In this document: piece after piece, positions 15,140-22,893 of the stretch
Layout of the letters: each line of letters opens with the position of its first letter
Position numbering within the stretch: position 1 is the first letter of the stretch
Source: an uncultured Collinsella sp.
GTDB taxonomy: Bacteria > Actinomycetota > Coriobacteriia > Coriobacteriales > Coriobacteriaceae
DNA length: 31,967 bases
Assembly: GCA_902476475.1 (NCBI GenBank)
Contig: CABSDO010000011.1
Coordinates: 1 to 31,967 of the forward strand
Direction of reading: 5' to 3'
The notes under the pieces: model-generated
The model's input: only the letters and a program-made list of their open reading frames with translations
What the model was told of the DNA's origin: nothing
Databases searched by the model: none
Made by a program: the position numbers and the translations under genes

Positions 15140-16309
15140 CTACTCGGCAAACGCGTTACCGACGCTGTTGCCACCCACATACGTCTCGACCAGGGTAAGG
15201 TCGGGATTGAACACGACAAAATCAGCATCGCGGCCAGGCATAATGCTGCCACATTTATCCTCGACGTGAGCAGAACGCGCGGGCACCTCGGTCGCCATGC
15301 GAATTGCGATATCGGCGCTCGCAAGACCCCAGTCGACGATGTTCTTGACGCCCTGCGCGAGCGTGAGCACCGAGCCGGCGATAGCAGAGCCATCGGCAAG
15401 CCAGCAAAGGTTGTCCTTCATAATGACATCCATGCCACCGCTGGTGTACTTTCCCTCGGGCATGCCGCCGCAACCCAGGCAGTCGGTGATCAGCACCGTG
15501 TGCTGCCAGCCTTTGGCCTGCAGCAGGGCCTTGATAGCAGCAGGGTTCACATGTTTGCCATCGCAGATGATCTCGGCATAGGTGTTGGGCGTGGTCATAG
15601 CGGCCCCGACAACACCGGGCTCACGGTGATGCAGACCGCGCTGGCCGTTGTAGGTATGCGTAAAGCAGCTGGCACCAGCATTGATAGCGGCCGCGCACTC
15701 ATCATAGGTGGCATCGGAGTGGCCAATACAGGTCACAACGTCCTTGGCGCTCAGAGCCGCGGCGTAAGCGGCGGCGCCGTCACGCTCGGCCGCCATGGCG
15801 CTCTTGACGATACGACCGCCGGCGGCCTCCTGCCACTCGTCAAAAACTTCCTCGGATGGGTCGATCAGATAGGCGGGGTTCTGGGCGCCCACGTGCTTCA
15901 TGGTAAAGAACGGACCCTCCAGGTAGATGCCCTGAATACGAGCACCGCAAAACTCGGGTCCGCGCTCTTCGTCCGCCTGTGCAATAGCGGCACAGGCGTC
16001 CTTAATCTGCTCCACGCCGTCGGTAAAGGTCGTAGGCAACCAGCTGGTGGTGCCACGACGTGCGAGCTCGGTCGAGCTGATGTTGATGCCCTCGGCATCG
16101 TTATCGGTCGTGGCATGGTTATAGAAGCCATGGATATGGGTGTCCACCATGCCCGGCGCAATCCATGTACCCGAATAATCTTTGATCTCGCAAGCGGGCT
16201 CATCGGCCTGCCAAGCGCCAAAGACGCCGTCTTCGACCATGAGGTAGCCGCCCAGCTGCGGCCCCGCCGGCAAAAAGAACTTGTCGGCCTTGATAGCATA
16301 CGTGCTCAT
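15140..16309 (-). CDS. nagA: N-acetylglucosamine-6-phosphate deacetylase, copy 2
   Basis: A 389-residue amidohydrolase with the same motifs as copy 1 (DTHIHG, LEGPF, GHSDATY, FTHTYNG, ITDCLGCGG) and about 94% identity to it without gaps. The ATG at 16309 has GGGAG 6 nt upstream. It lies between the module B gntR (143-bp gap) and the yhcH-like gene (32-bp gap), all on the minus strand, probably as one transcript. Differences from copy 1 are mostly conservative and lie outside the metal motifs, so both should be active. Confidence 0.96.
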   Translation of the reverse strand: MSTYAIKADKFFLPAGPQLGGYLMVEDGVFGAWQADEPACEIKDYSGTWIAPGMVDTHIHGFYNHATTDNDAEGINISSTELARRGTTSWLPTTFTDGVEQIKDACAAIAQADEERGPEFCGARIQGIYLEGPFFTMKHVGAQNPAYLIDPSEEVFDEWQEAAGGRIVKSAMAAERDGAAAYAAALSAKDVVTCIGHSDATYDECAAAINAGASCFTHTYNGQRGLHHREPGVVGAAMTTPNTYAEIICDGKHVNPAAIKALLQAKGWQHTVLITDCLGCGGMPEGKYTSGGMDVIMKDNLCWLADGSAIAGSVLTLAQGVKNIVDWGLASADIAIRMATEVPARSAHVEDKCGSIMPGRDADFVVFNPDLTLVETYVGGNSVGNAFAE

Positions 16310-16452
16310 CTATGCTCCCGTACCCGCAGTGCGTTTTAGGGCGGATCAAAAACCACTGCATTGTTAATTCGAGCGATTGTTCGTTGCCTTCTACCGCTTG
16401 GCACATTTTGCACCCGCCGCAAAACACGCCAAGCCGTTTATACCCAATAACT

Positions 16453-17184
16453 CTAGACTGCGCGGTTGTGGTAGACCTTGTACTTAAACTGGTCGGCACG
16501 CGCAACCGAACGCGTATACTCGATGACCTCGTTGTTCATATCATATGTGGTGCGAATCAAATCCAGGACCGGTGCTCCTTCGGCAATCTCGAGCAGACGA
16601 GCGTCGGAATGGCGAGCGATACTCGCGTAGAATTCTTCCTCTGCCACGCGAACTTTCTCGTGAAAGTCCTGCTCGATCATATCGTACAGCGATTTGTTCT
16701 CGATCATGGGGCGCTTAAGCGCAAAGAACTTGCGGCTTGGCAGATACGTGCACTCAATCATCAGCGGCACACCATCGGCCATACGCAGGCGCTTGATTTT
16801 GTACAGACGCTCTCCCAGACGCGCGTTCATTTCTACAGCAATATTCTTGTCAGCCTCGACCTCGGTAAACTCAAGAATCGTCGTCTTGGGCACACGGCCG
16901 ATCGCCTTCATCTGCTCGGTAAAGCTATAGGTTTGCGTGAGGTTTGCCGTTTGCAGAGAGCGGTCGCACACCATGGTTCCACGGCCGCGTTGACGAACCA
17001 CCAAGCCCAGGCGCTCAAGCTCCTGCAGGGCAAGGCGAACCGTCGTACGCGAGAGCCCGTAGCGCTCCGACAAGTCACGCTCGGACGGCAAATAGTCGCC
17101 GGGTCGAAGCTCGTGATCGATTTTATCGGTCAGCAAATCGACGAGCTGATCGTACAAAGGTTGTTTGCGCGCTCCCATTGCCAT
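16453..17184 (-). CDS. GntR/UTRA regulator of amino-sugar module B (NagR-like)
   Basis: A 243-residue HutC/NagR-type regulator with a winged helix at about residues 7-75 (KQPLYDQLVDLLTDKIDHE, SERDLSERYGLSRTTVRLA, RQRGRGTMV) and a UTRA domain ending in ARADQFKYKVYHNRAV. The recognition helix is almost the same as in the module A paralog (SRTTVRLA against SRSTVRLA), so both may bind the same operator. The ATG at 17184 has AGGT 6 nt upstream. A TGGT-N4-ACCA site lies 32 bp before the start, implying autoregulation, and a cluster of such sites lies before nagE. Likely effectors are GlcN-6-P or GlcNAc-6-P, by analogy with NagR. Confidence 0.94.
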   Translation of the reverse strand: MAMGARKQPLYDQLVDLLTDKIDHELRPGDYLPSERDLSERYGLSRTTVRLALQELERLGLVVRQRGRGTMVCDRSLQTANLTQTYSFTEQMKAIGRVPKTTILEFTEVEADKNIAVEMNARLGERLYKIKRLRMADGVPLMIECTYLPSRKFFALKRPMIENKSLYDMIEQDFHEKVRVAEEEFYASIARHSDARLLEIAEGAPVLDLIRTTYDMNNEVIEYTRSVARADQFKYKVYHNRAV

Positions 17185-17215
17185 AATGATACCTGCCGGA
17201 TAAATGACTCGAAAT

Positions 17216-17227
17216 TGGTTGTAACCA
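17216..17227. promoter_or_regulatory. TGGT-N4-ACCA operator before gntR of module B
   Basis: TGGTTGTAACCA is a perfect 4+4 inverted repeat 32 bp upstream of the gntR start. A possible -10 box TATAGT on the minus strand lies at 17241-17236, so the site would sit at the transcription start and suit autorepression. Confidence 0.7.
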
Positions 17228-17356
17228 GACACCACGTACTATAGCAGTTTTAATGGAATAACAGCAGGTCAACAAGCATATTTCAATATTGTTTGCCAGT
17301 TGATTGCCTGTGTACTGTAATACCAATTACATCGCTGCATCAAGTATCGAGGTAGC

Positions 17357-17392
17357 AAAAAGGGCCGCCCCCGCGGAGCGGGACGACCCTTT
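17357..17392 (-). terminator. Terminator after nagE
   Basis: A GC-rich hairpin read on the minus strand, with arms beginning AAAGGGTCG and ending GGCCCTTTTT, 25 bp after the nagE stop. The T-run is at the 3' side on the minus strand. Confidence 0.85.
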
Positions 17393-17416
17393 GCAAGACA
17401 GATACGTCTTTAAGGC

Positions 17417-18907
17417 TTAGAGAAGCTTCTTGAGCTCCTCGGCAACAGCCTGGACCTGCGTGCCGATGATGACCTGGGTAGCACCCTTGTCCATCTTCAT
17501 GACACCCAGAGCGCCAGCCTTCTTGCAGGCAGCCTCGTCGACCAGATCGGAATCGCCAAGCTCAAAGCGCAGGCGAGTAGCGCAGCAGTCAACGGTCTTG
17601 ACGTTCTCCTTGCCACCGACGGCAGCGAGAACAGCGGCGGCCAGAGCGGCGAACTTGTCGTCGCCAGCAGCGGCGGAAGCGGAGGTCTCCTCGACATCCT
17701 CATCCTCGCGACCAGGGGTCATGAGGTTGAACTTGGTGATGGCGAAGCGGAACACGAGGTAGAAGACCACGAAGGCAGCGATGCCCAGCGGGATGATCAT
17801 CCAGGTGTTGGCGGCAGCCGGGAGGCTAGAGGAGAACAGGAGGTCGGTAGCACCAGCGGAGAAGCAGAAGCCAGCACGGAAACCAACATAGTAGGTGACG
17901 ATGGTGAAGATGCCGTACAGAGCAGCGTACACGACGTAGAGCGGGAAGCACAGGAACATGAAGCCGAACTCGAAGGGCTCGGTGACACCGCAGACGAAGG
18001 CGCAGATAGCAGCGGAGACAACCAGGCCGATAGCAGCCTTCTTGTTCTTAGCGGTCTGAACCATAGCCAGGGCAGCGCCCGGGATACCGAACATCATGCA
18101 GGGGAAGAAGCCGGACATGTACATACCGAGGCTCCACTTGACGTCAGCGGAGGTCTCGCCAGCCCAGAAGTGGGTCAGATCGCCCAGGCCGATGGTGTCG
18201 AACCAGAACACGTTGTTGAGTGCGTGGTGCAGACCAGTCGGGATGAGCAGGCGGTTAAGGAAGGCGTAGATGCCAGCGCCGATACCACCCATGGCGGCGA
18301 TACCCTCACCAAGAGCAACAAGAGCACCGAAGATGAGCGGCCAAGCAAAGAGCAGGACGACGGAGACGACGATGCAGATGACGGCGGTCATGATGGCGAC
18401 GCAACGCTTGCCGGAGAAGAAGGCCAGCCAGTCGGGAAGACGGGTGTCCTTGAACTTGTTGTAGCAAGTGCCACCGATGATGGCGGACAGGATGCCGATG
18501 AAGGAGTTACCAGCGATCTTGGAGAACGCGATGCCCTCGGTCGTGGCAAGCCAAGCGGTCTGAGCATCGGCGTCCATACCACGAATGGTGCCAACAACAG
18601 CGGGGTTCAGGAGCTGCTGGATCATCAGGAAGGCGACGAGGCCAGCGAGGCCAGCGGTGCCATCGTGATCGTCGGCAAGGCCGACAGCGGCGCCGACTGC
18701 GAACAGCCAGGCCATGTTATCGATAAGAGCGCCGCCTGCCTTGATGAGCAGGAAGCCGGCGGTATAGGCAAAACCGGTAGTGTCACCGGCAGCACCCATG
18801 ACTGCGGGAGCGAGCAGGTAGCCCACGCCCATAAGAATACCTGCGACGGGAAGCGCCGCGACGGGAAGCATCAGCGCTTTGCCGAGCTTCTGGAGGTACT
18901 TCATCAT
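17417..18907 (-). CDS. nagE: PTS N-acetylglucosamine-type EIICB
   Basis: A 496-residue permease of the glucose/GlcNAc PTS family. The EIIC membrane domain (about 1-395) contains ALMLPVAALPVAGILMGVGY, IPTGLHHALNNVFWFDTIG, MSGFFPCMMFGIPGAALAM and GVTEPFEFGFMF. The LHHALNNVFWFD block is typical of NagE rather than PtsG. After an acidic and Ala-rich linker the EIIB domain carries the phospho-Cys442 in DCCATRLRF. No EIIA domain is fused, so a Crr-like EIIA must come from elsewhere. The ATG at 18907 has GGAGGAG upstream; a longer in-frame reading to 18997 is not needed. It imports GlcNAc as GlcNAc-6-P, the substrate of the adjacent nagA product. Upstream operators suggest GntR control. Confidence 0.94.
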   Translation of the reverse strand: MMKYLQKLGKALMLPVAALPVAGILMGVGYLLAPAVMGAAGDTTGFAYTAGFLLIKAGGALIDNMAWLFAVGAAVGLADDHDGTAGLAGLVAFLMIQQLLNPAVVGTIRGMDADAQTAWLATTEGIAFSKIAGNSFIGILSAIIGGTCYNKFKDTRLPDWLAFFSGKRCVAIMTAVICIVVSVVLLFAWPLIFGALVALGEGIAAMGGIGAGIYAFLNRLLIPTGLHHALNNVFWFDTIGLGDLTHFWAGETSADVKWSLGMYMSGFFPCMMFGIPGAALAMVQTAKNKKAAIGLVVSAAICAFVCGVTEPFEFGFMFLCFPLYVVYAALYGIFTIVTYYVGFRAGFCFSAGATDLLFSSSLPAAANTWMIIPLGIAAFVVFYLVFRFAITKFNLMTPGREDEDVEETSASAAAGDDKFAALAAAVLAAVGGKENVKTVDCCATRLRFELGDSDLVDEAACKKAGALGVMKMDKGATQVIIGTQVQAVAEELKKLL

Positions 18908-18960
18908 ATTGGTATCTCCTCCAACCTTTCTTTCGTTGTTCACCAACGAGTTCCATGTCC

Positions 18961-19039
18961 GCGCCTTGTGCATACCGGCTTCTCCGCTTGCCGGCATTGG
19001 TGCGCAAACTTAGACAACCCAGTCCCTTTTCTCGGGTTG
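18961..19039 (-). promoter_or_regulatory. Structured leader of nagE
   Basis: The minus-strand 5' region can form two hairpins. One is a GCGC...GCGC-closed stem with inner arms 18972-18979 and 18990-18997. The other is CAACCC/GGGTTG at 19015-19020 and 19034-19039. The region from 18908 to about 19218 holds no gene. The hairpins could affect nagE translation or mRNA stability, but no known riboswitch is recognised. Confidence 0.35.
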
Positions 19040-19218
19040 CTGGTATGTACGGTAGCACACACTCAATTCAAACGTCCACCACATTTCGTTCAAATTACTA
19101 TATCGTTGCCAAACGGTTATTTTTGGCCCGTAACGGTAATTTGCGCAGGTAGATGTGCTGCGTTTCTTTCATTACCAAACTAATTCTTAGCAATTTCCAT
19201 TCGATTTCATCTCAAAAG

Positions 19219-19261
19219 TGGTTACTACCAGATGAACAGTGGTACCACATTGTTACTACCA
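19219..19261. promoter_or_regulatory. Operator cluster upstream of nagE
   Basis: TGGTTACTACCA (19219-19230) is a perfect TGGT-N4-ACCA site. TTGTTACTACCA (19250-19261) repeats it with one change in direct orientation exactly 31 bp later. GTGGTACCAC (19239-19248), a perfect palindrome, lies between them. The spacing is about three helical turns, as expected for cooperative binding on one DNA face. The cluster is about 310 bp before the nagE start. Confidence 0.7.
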
Positions 19262-19361
19262 GTTTGACCGAAATCGTTTTCACTTTACATGAATAAAGTC
19301 TCCAAGAATTTGTATATAACCTCTCCCCTACCACCCTCTTCCCCGCCCTTCCCTGCAACGC

Positions 19362-19399
19362 AAAAAGCCCCCTAGAACGATGTCAGTTCTAGGGGGCTT
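19362..19399 (-). terminator. Terminator after the SurA-like gene
   Basis: A perfect 14-bp stem, AAGCCCCCTAGAAC (19365-19378) with GTTCTAGGGGGCTT (19386-19399). On the minus strand it is followed by TTTTTG. It lies 43 bp beyond the stop at 19442. Confidence 0.93.
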
Positions 19400-19441
19400 C
19401 ATCAGATATTTCGGCTTCGTACTCGAAGGCTCAGGCAATCT

Positions 19442-20527
19442 TTACGCAAACAGGCCGTAGATGCTGATATTGGCCTTGGCGTAGAGGCCGTTGGCGTACT
19501 CGGTCCACTTGGAGCTGGCACTCGAAGCCTGCGAGGAATACTGCTGATAGGCGGTGTAATAGGCGGTCATGGCCTGCTTATAGGTAGCGCTATCGGCCGT
19601 AAAGGCATCGTCAGCGAAGGCCTTAGCGTAGGTGCTATCGGCGTCCTTCCAGGTGCCCTTTTCGCTATCCCACTCGTCGCCTGCAAGTTTGATGATGTAA
19701 TCGGCGTAGTCCTTGCTCGCGGTCTCCTCGTTGCCGTCAGCAGGCTCGGTCGGGGCGGTCGGCATGCTTGCGGAGCTGTCGCCGACCTTCTTCTTGTAGA
19801 GCTTCTGCAGCGTCGCGGACTGACGGACGATCTGCTTGGCCTGATCCTTGGACACACCATACTGCGTAGCCATGATCTTGTAGTCGGAGGTGCCGATGGA
19901 ATCTTCGGCGTACTTCTTCATCTCCTTGGAAGAGACGGTGATGCCCTCGTCCTCGGCAGCATCGAGCAGGATCTTGTTGCGCACGTAGGACAGGATGACG
20001 TCGGCAGAAGGAGCGGTGTAGTTGCCATCGCCATCCTTGACGGTATCGAGGCTGTACTGGCTCTCGATGGCCTCGCGCGCGGTGATGTCGCTCTTTTTGC
20101 CGTTGTAGCTGTAGCTTGCTACGGTCGAATCGAGCTGGTCCTCGGTGAGGGTCGCCGAGCCGACGCCCTTGCCGCCAAAGCCGCCATTGCCGATAAAGAA
20201 GCCGACCACGGCAGCGATCACGACTGCGACCACAAAGGCGGCAATCATCGTCTTCTTGTGCTTTGATGCATGGTCGTCCGCGTCGGAGTCGTCGTCCTCG
20301 TCCTGTTCCTCGGGCATGAGGTTTTCGTCGGCGGCGTCCGCGGCGATCTTTGCCTCCAGGCGAGCATCCTCCTCCTCGGCCGTCGTACCGGCAGCAATGT
20401 GCTCGGCAGACGTACCGGCGACCAGATCGATCTTCTCCTCTTCATCACCGTCGGGGCCTTCGCCGCGCTCGATGATCTGGATGCCGTCGATCTCGTCCTT
20501 CTCGTCCTTCTTTTGAATCAGACCCAT
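19442..20527 (-). CDS. Membrane-anchored SurA/foldase-like protein
   Basis: A 361-residue single-pass membrane protein. The first ~90 residues are strongly acidic and predicted cytoplasmic (DGDEEEKIDL, PEEQDEDDDSDADDH), followed by HKK and one membrane helix at about 93-115 (MIAAFVVAVVIAAVVGFFIG). The outer part is helical and resembles the N-terminal domain of SurA/PrsA-type chaperones (VLSYVRNKILLDAAEDEGITVS-like, VSKDQAKQIVRQSATLQKLY). No PPIase parvulin domain is visible. The ATG at 20527 follows AAGGAG. It may assist folding or secretion outside the membrane. The acidic cytoplasmic region is an unusual addition and its role is unknown. Confidence 0.8.
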   Translation of the reverse strand: MGLIQKKDEKDEIDGIQIIERGEGPDGDEEEKIDLVAGTSAEHIAAGTTAEEEDARLEAKIAADAADENLMPEEQDEDDDSDADDHASKHKKTMIAAFVVAVVIAAVVGFFIGNGGFGGKGVGSATLTEDQLDSTVASYSYNGKKSDITAREAIESQYSLDTVKDGDGNYTAPSADVILSYVRNKILLDAAEDEGITVSSKEMKKYAEDSIGTSDYKIMATQYGVSKDQAKQIVRQSATLQKLYKKKVGDSSASMPTAPTEPADGNEETASKDYADYIIKLAGDEWDSEKGTWKDADSTYAKAFADDAFTADSATYKQAMTAYYTAYQQYSSQASSASSKWTEYANGLYAKANISIYGLFA

Positions 20528-20565
20528 ATCAGTTACTCCTTGTTAGGAAACATAGTCCGCAATAG

Positions 20566-20640
20566 AATACGCCCGACAGAGCGCCGGGCGTATTGATTCT
20601 CAGGTTATACGCAAACACTTAAGTACTATTTAGGCGTTTG
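20566..20640. terminator. Inverted repeats after the isocitrate dehydrogenase gene
   Basis: AATACGCCCG (20566-20575) pairs perfectly with CGGGCGTATT (20585-20594). A second, imperfect hairpin with CAAAC/GTTTG ends lies at about 20611-20640. Both are just beyond the minus-strand stop at 20654. T-tracts are weak, so terminator function is likely but not certain. Confidence 0.5.
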
Positions 20641-20653
20641 CAGTCTGCATGCC

Positions 20654-21739
20654 TTAGGCCAGGTGCGCGATAACGGCATCGGCGAAGGCCTGCGTGCCCA
20701 CAGCGCCCTCAACGGAGCCGGTCTGGGCACGACGAACGTCGCCGGTAACCTGCTCACCCTCGTCGAGCGTAGCAGAAACGGCGGCGCGAATGCGATTGGC
20801 CGCGTCGTTCTCGCCCAGGTGATCGAGCATCATAGCCGCAGACAGAATCTCAGCCGTGGGGTTAGCGATATCCTGGCCCGCGATATCGGGCGCGGAGCCG
20901 TGCGTCGCCTCGAAGATGGCGCAGTCGGCACCGATGTTGGAACCCGGAGCCATACCCAGTCCACCTACCAGGCCGGCGCACAGGTCGCTCACGATGTCGC
21001 CGTACAGGTTGGGCAGCACCAGGACATCGAAGTCGTTGGGGTTCTGGACCAGGCCCATGCAGGTGGCGTCGACGATCTTGTCGTTGAACTCGATATCGGG
21101 ATAGTTGGCGGCCACCTCGCGCGCAACGCGCAGGAACAGACCATCGGTCGCCTTCATGATGTTGGCCTTATGCACGGCCGTCACCTTTTTGCGGCCGCAG
21201 CGGCGGGCGTACTCAAAGGCGTACTCCACAATACGGCGGCTCTTGGCGATGGAGATGGGCTTGATTGAGATCGCGGAATCCGCGGCGAAGGTCTTCTGGC
21301 CCGAGCGCTCGACGAGCTGCGAGAGCTCCTCGACCTCGGCAGCGCCCTCATCGAACTCGATGCCGGCGTAGAGGTCCTCGGTGTTCTCACGCACGATGAC
21401 CAGGTCGACGTCGCGGAAGCGCGAGCCGTCGCCCGGCTGCGACAGGCAGGGTCGCACGCAGGCGTACAGGTCAAAATGCTTGCGCAGGGCGACGTTAACG
21501 CTGCGGAAACCCGTGCCGACCGGCGTGGTGATGGGGCCCTTGATAGCGACCTTGGTCTCGGCGACCGCGTCGAGCACGTGCTGAGGCAGTGGCGTGCCAA
21601 ACTCGTCCATGACGCCGGCACCGGCCTCTTGGACGTTCCAATTGATCTGGACACCGGTGGCCTCGACCACGCGGCGCATGGCCTGCGTAATCTCGGGACC
21701 GATACCGTCACCGGGAATCAGGACTACATCGTGCGCCAT
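20654..21739 (-). CDS. NAD-type isocitrate dehydrogenase
   Basis: A 361-residue enzyme of the isocitrate/isopropylmalate dehydrogenase family. Blocks that point to the NAD-dependent isocitrate branch are GPITTPVGTGFRSVNVALRK, LYACVRPC, VIVRENTEDLYAGIE, VTAVHKANIMKATDGLF and the nucleotide loop FEATHGSAPDIAGQDIANP. It converts isocitrate to 2-oxoglutarate and CO2. The ATG at 21739 follows GAGGAG. It is the last gene of a tight minus-strand unit, starting 6 bp after the HEAT-repeat gene. Isopropylmalate dehydrogenase is less likely because of the ENTEDLYAG motif and the absence of leu genes. Confidence 0.9.
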   Translation of the reverse strand: MAHDVVLIPGDGIGPEITQAMRRVVEATGVQINWNVQEAGAGVMDEFGTPLPQHVLDAVAETKVAIKGPITTPVGTGFRSVNVALRKHFDLYACVRPCLSQPGDGSRFRDVDLVIVRENTEDLYAGIEFDEGAAEVEELSQLVERSGQKTFAADSAISIKPISIAKSRRIVEYAFEYARRCGRKKVTAVHKANIMKATDGLFLRVAREVAANYPDIEFNDKIVDATCMGLVQNPNDFDVLVLPNLYGDIVSDLCAGLVGGLGMAPGSNIGADCAIFEATHGSAPDIAGQDIANPTAEILSAAMMLDHLGENDAANRIRAAVSATLDEGEQVTGDVRRAQTGSVEGAVGTQAFADAVIAHLA

Positions 21740-21745
21740 AATCTG

Positions 21746-22444
21746 TTACTCCTCGTCTTCGGCGGCCTCAGATTTTTTAACGCTAGCACGCTTCTTCTTT
21801 TTGGAGAGATCCAGGCCAAAACGTTTAACAAGCATTTCGCAAATCTCGCTCGAACGGGCCTTGAGATAGCTGCCCTTGCCGTTCTCGGCATCGAACTTAA
21901 GGCGCAGCGCAAGCTTCTCGGCGACCTCGGCGTCGATCTCGCCCTGGCCAAACTCGTACAGGCAACCGAGCATGTCGCGATACTCGAGGTCGCCGTGGTA
22001 GCACTGGATGGCCTCGTCCAGGATGGGCCAAGCCGCGCGCGAACGCTCGACGCTCGTGGCGCCCCACACGCACAGCAGGCGGAAGGCGGCATAGCGCAGC
22101 GTGGAGGAAATCTCGTCGAACAGCGCGGTCTCGGCGCCCTCAAAGGCATCGCCCAGCTGCTCGGGGCAGGTAGTGGCGAGCGCCGCTAAGGCATCGAGAG
22201 CCTCCCAGCGGGTCTGAGCCTCGGGGCGGTCGAGTGCCTCGATCAGCGCGGGCACGCAGGGCACGACGCGCTGCGGATCGCGCTCGGCAAGCAGGTGCAG
22301 CACGCGGGCGGCAAACTGACGGATGCGGCGCGTGGGGCAGCCGAGCTCCTTGACCAGACGGTCGACGGCGTTCTCGTTCTCCTCTGCCAGCTGAAGTTGT
22401 GCCAGCTCCTCGTCGGTGAGCTGTTCTTCCTTGTTTTCTGCCAT
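21746..22444 (-). CDS. HEAT-repeat protein of unknown function
   Basis: A 232-residue soluble protein made of alpha-helical pairs of HEAT/armadillo type, for example RRIRQFAARVLHLLAERDP, VPALIEALDRPEAQTRWEAL and STLRYAAFRLLCVWGA. Such folds bind other proteins. The C-terminus is basic (SKKKKRASVKKS) and then acidic. The ATG at 22444 has AGAGGT upstream. It sits between a small membrane protein (15-bp gap) and isocitrate dehydrogenase (6-bp gap), so translation is probably coupled. No enzymatic motif is seen. Confidence 0.8.
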   Translation of the reverse strand: MAENKEEQLTDEELAQLQLAEENENAVDRLVKELGCPTRRIRQFAARVLHLLAERDPQRVVPCVPALIEALDRPEAQTRWEALDALAALATTCPEQLGDAFEGAETALFDEISSTLRYAAFRLLCVWGATSVERSRAAWPILDEAIQCYHGDLEYRDMLGCLYEFGQGEIDAEVAEKLALRLKFDAENGKGSYLKARSSEICEMLVKRFGLDLSKKKKRASVKKSEAAEDEE

Positions 22445-22459
22445 AGTTACCTCTTCTTA

Positions 22460-22888
22460 CTATTTCTTAGCGTGCTTGCCAGCACCCTTGCTGTCATCGG
22501 TGACCGAGATGAGCTGTCGGTCGGCCGCGCCATTGCGGCGTGCGCGGCGACGCTCCTCGGCATCGCCCGCGTCGGCGGCGGCGCGGTGGGCCTTGTTGAC
22601 GTTAAAGACCTCGTCGTGCTTGCGCCACGGACCGACGGACTCGCCAAAGCTCATCTTAAGGCCGGCGATAAAGCCGCCGAGCCAGCCGATCGGCGCAAAC
22701 TGCACCAGCGGGAACAGCGAGAACACCCAGGTCAGCAGGACGACTGCCGCCGCTCCTGCAAAGTTGGCAATCCAGTAGTCGCGCTTGGTGATGACGCGCT
22801 TTTCGCACGCCCACTGGCCGCACAAAAAGCCGATATAGATCGCAAAGAGAAAAAGCACCAGCGCAAGCACCACGAACGTCCAGCTCAT
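22460..22888 (-). CDS. Small membrane protein with basic cytoplasmic tail
   Basis: A 142-residue protein with a first membrane helix at about 3-24 (FVVLALVLFLFAIYIGFLCG), a second at about 43-63 (ANFAGAAAVVLLTWVFSLFP) and a hydrophobic re-entrant or third helix after it (IGWLGGFIAGL). The last 60 residues are hydrophilic and basic (EERRRARRNG, GAGKHAKK). The ATG at 22888 has GGAG 8 nt upstream and lies 5 bp after the dehydrogenase stop. No family is recognised. Confidence 0.78.
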   Translation of the reverse strand: MSWTFVVLALVLFLFAIYIGFLCGQWACEKRVITKRDYWIANFAGAAAVVLLTWVFSLFPLVQFAPIGWLGGFIAGLKMSFGESVGPWRKHDEVFNVNKAHRAAADAGDAEERRRARRNGAADRQLISVTDDSKGAGKHAKK

Positions 22889-22893
22889 GGGCG

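Noticed and set aside
15092..16339. A 415-codon plus-strand open frame, with a similar one opposite nagA1 (9716-10732)
   Set aside because: Both are antisense shadows of the nagA genes and resemble each other only because the nagA copies do.
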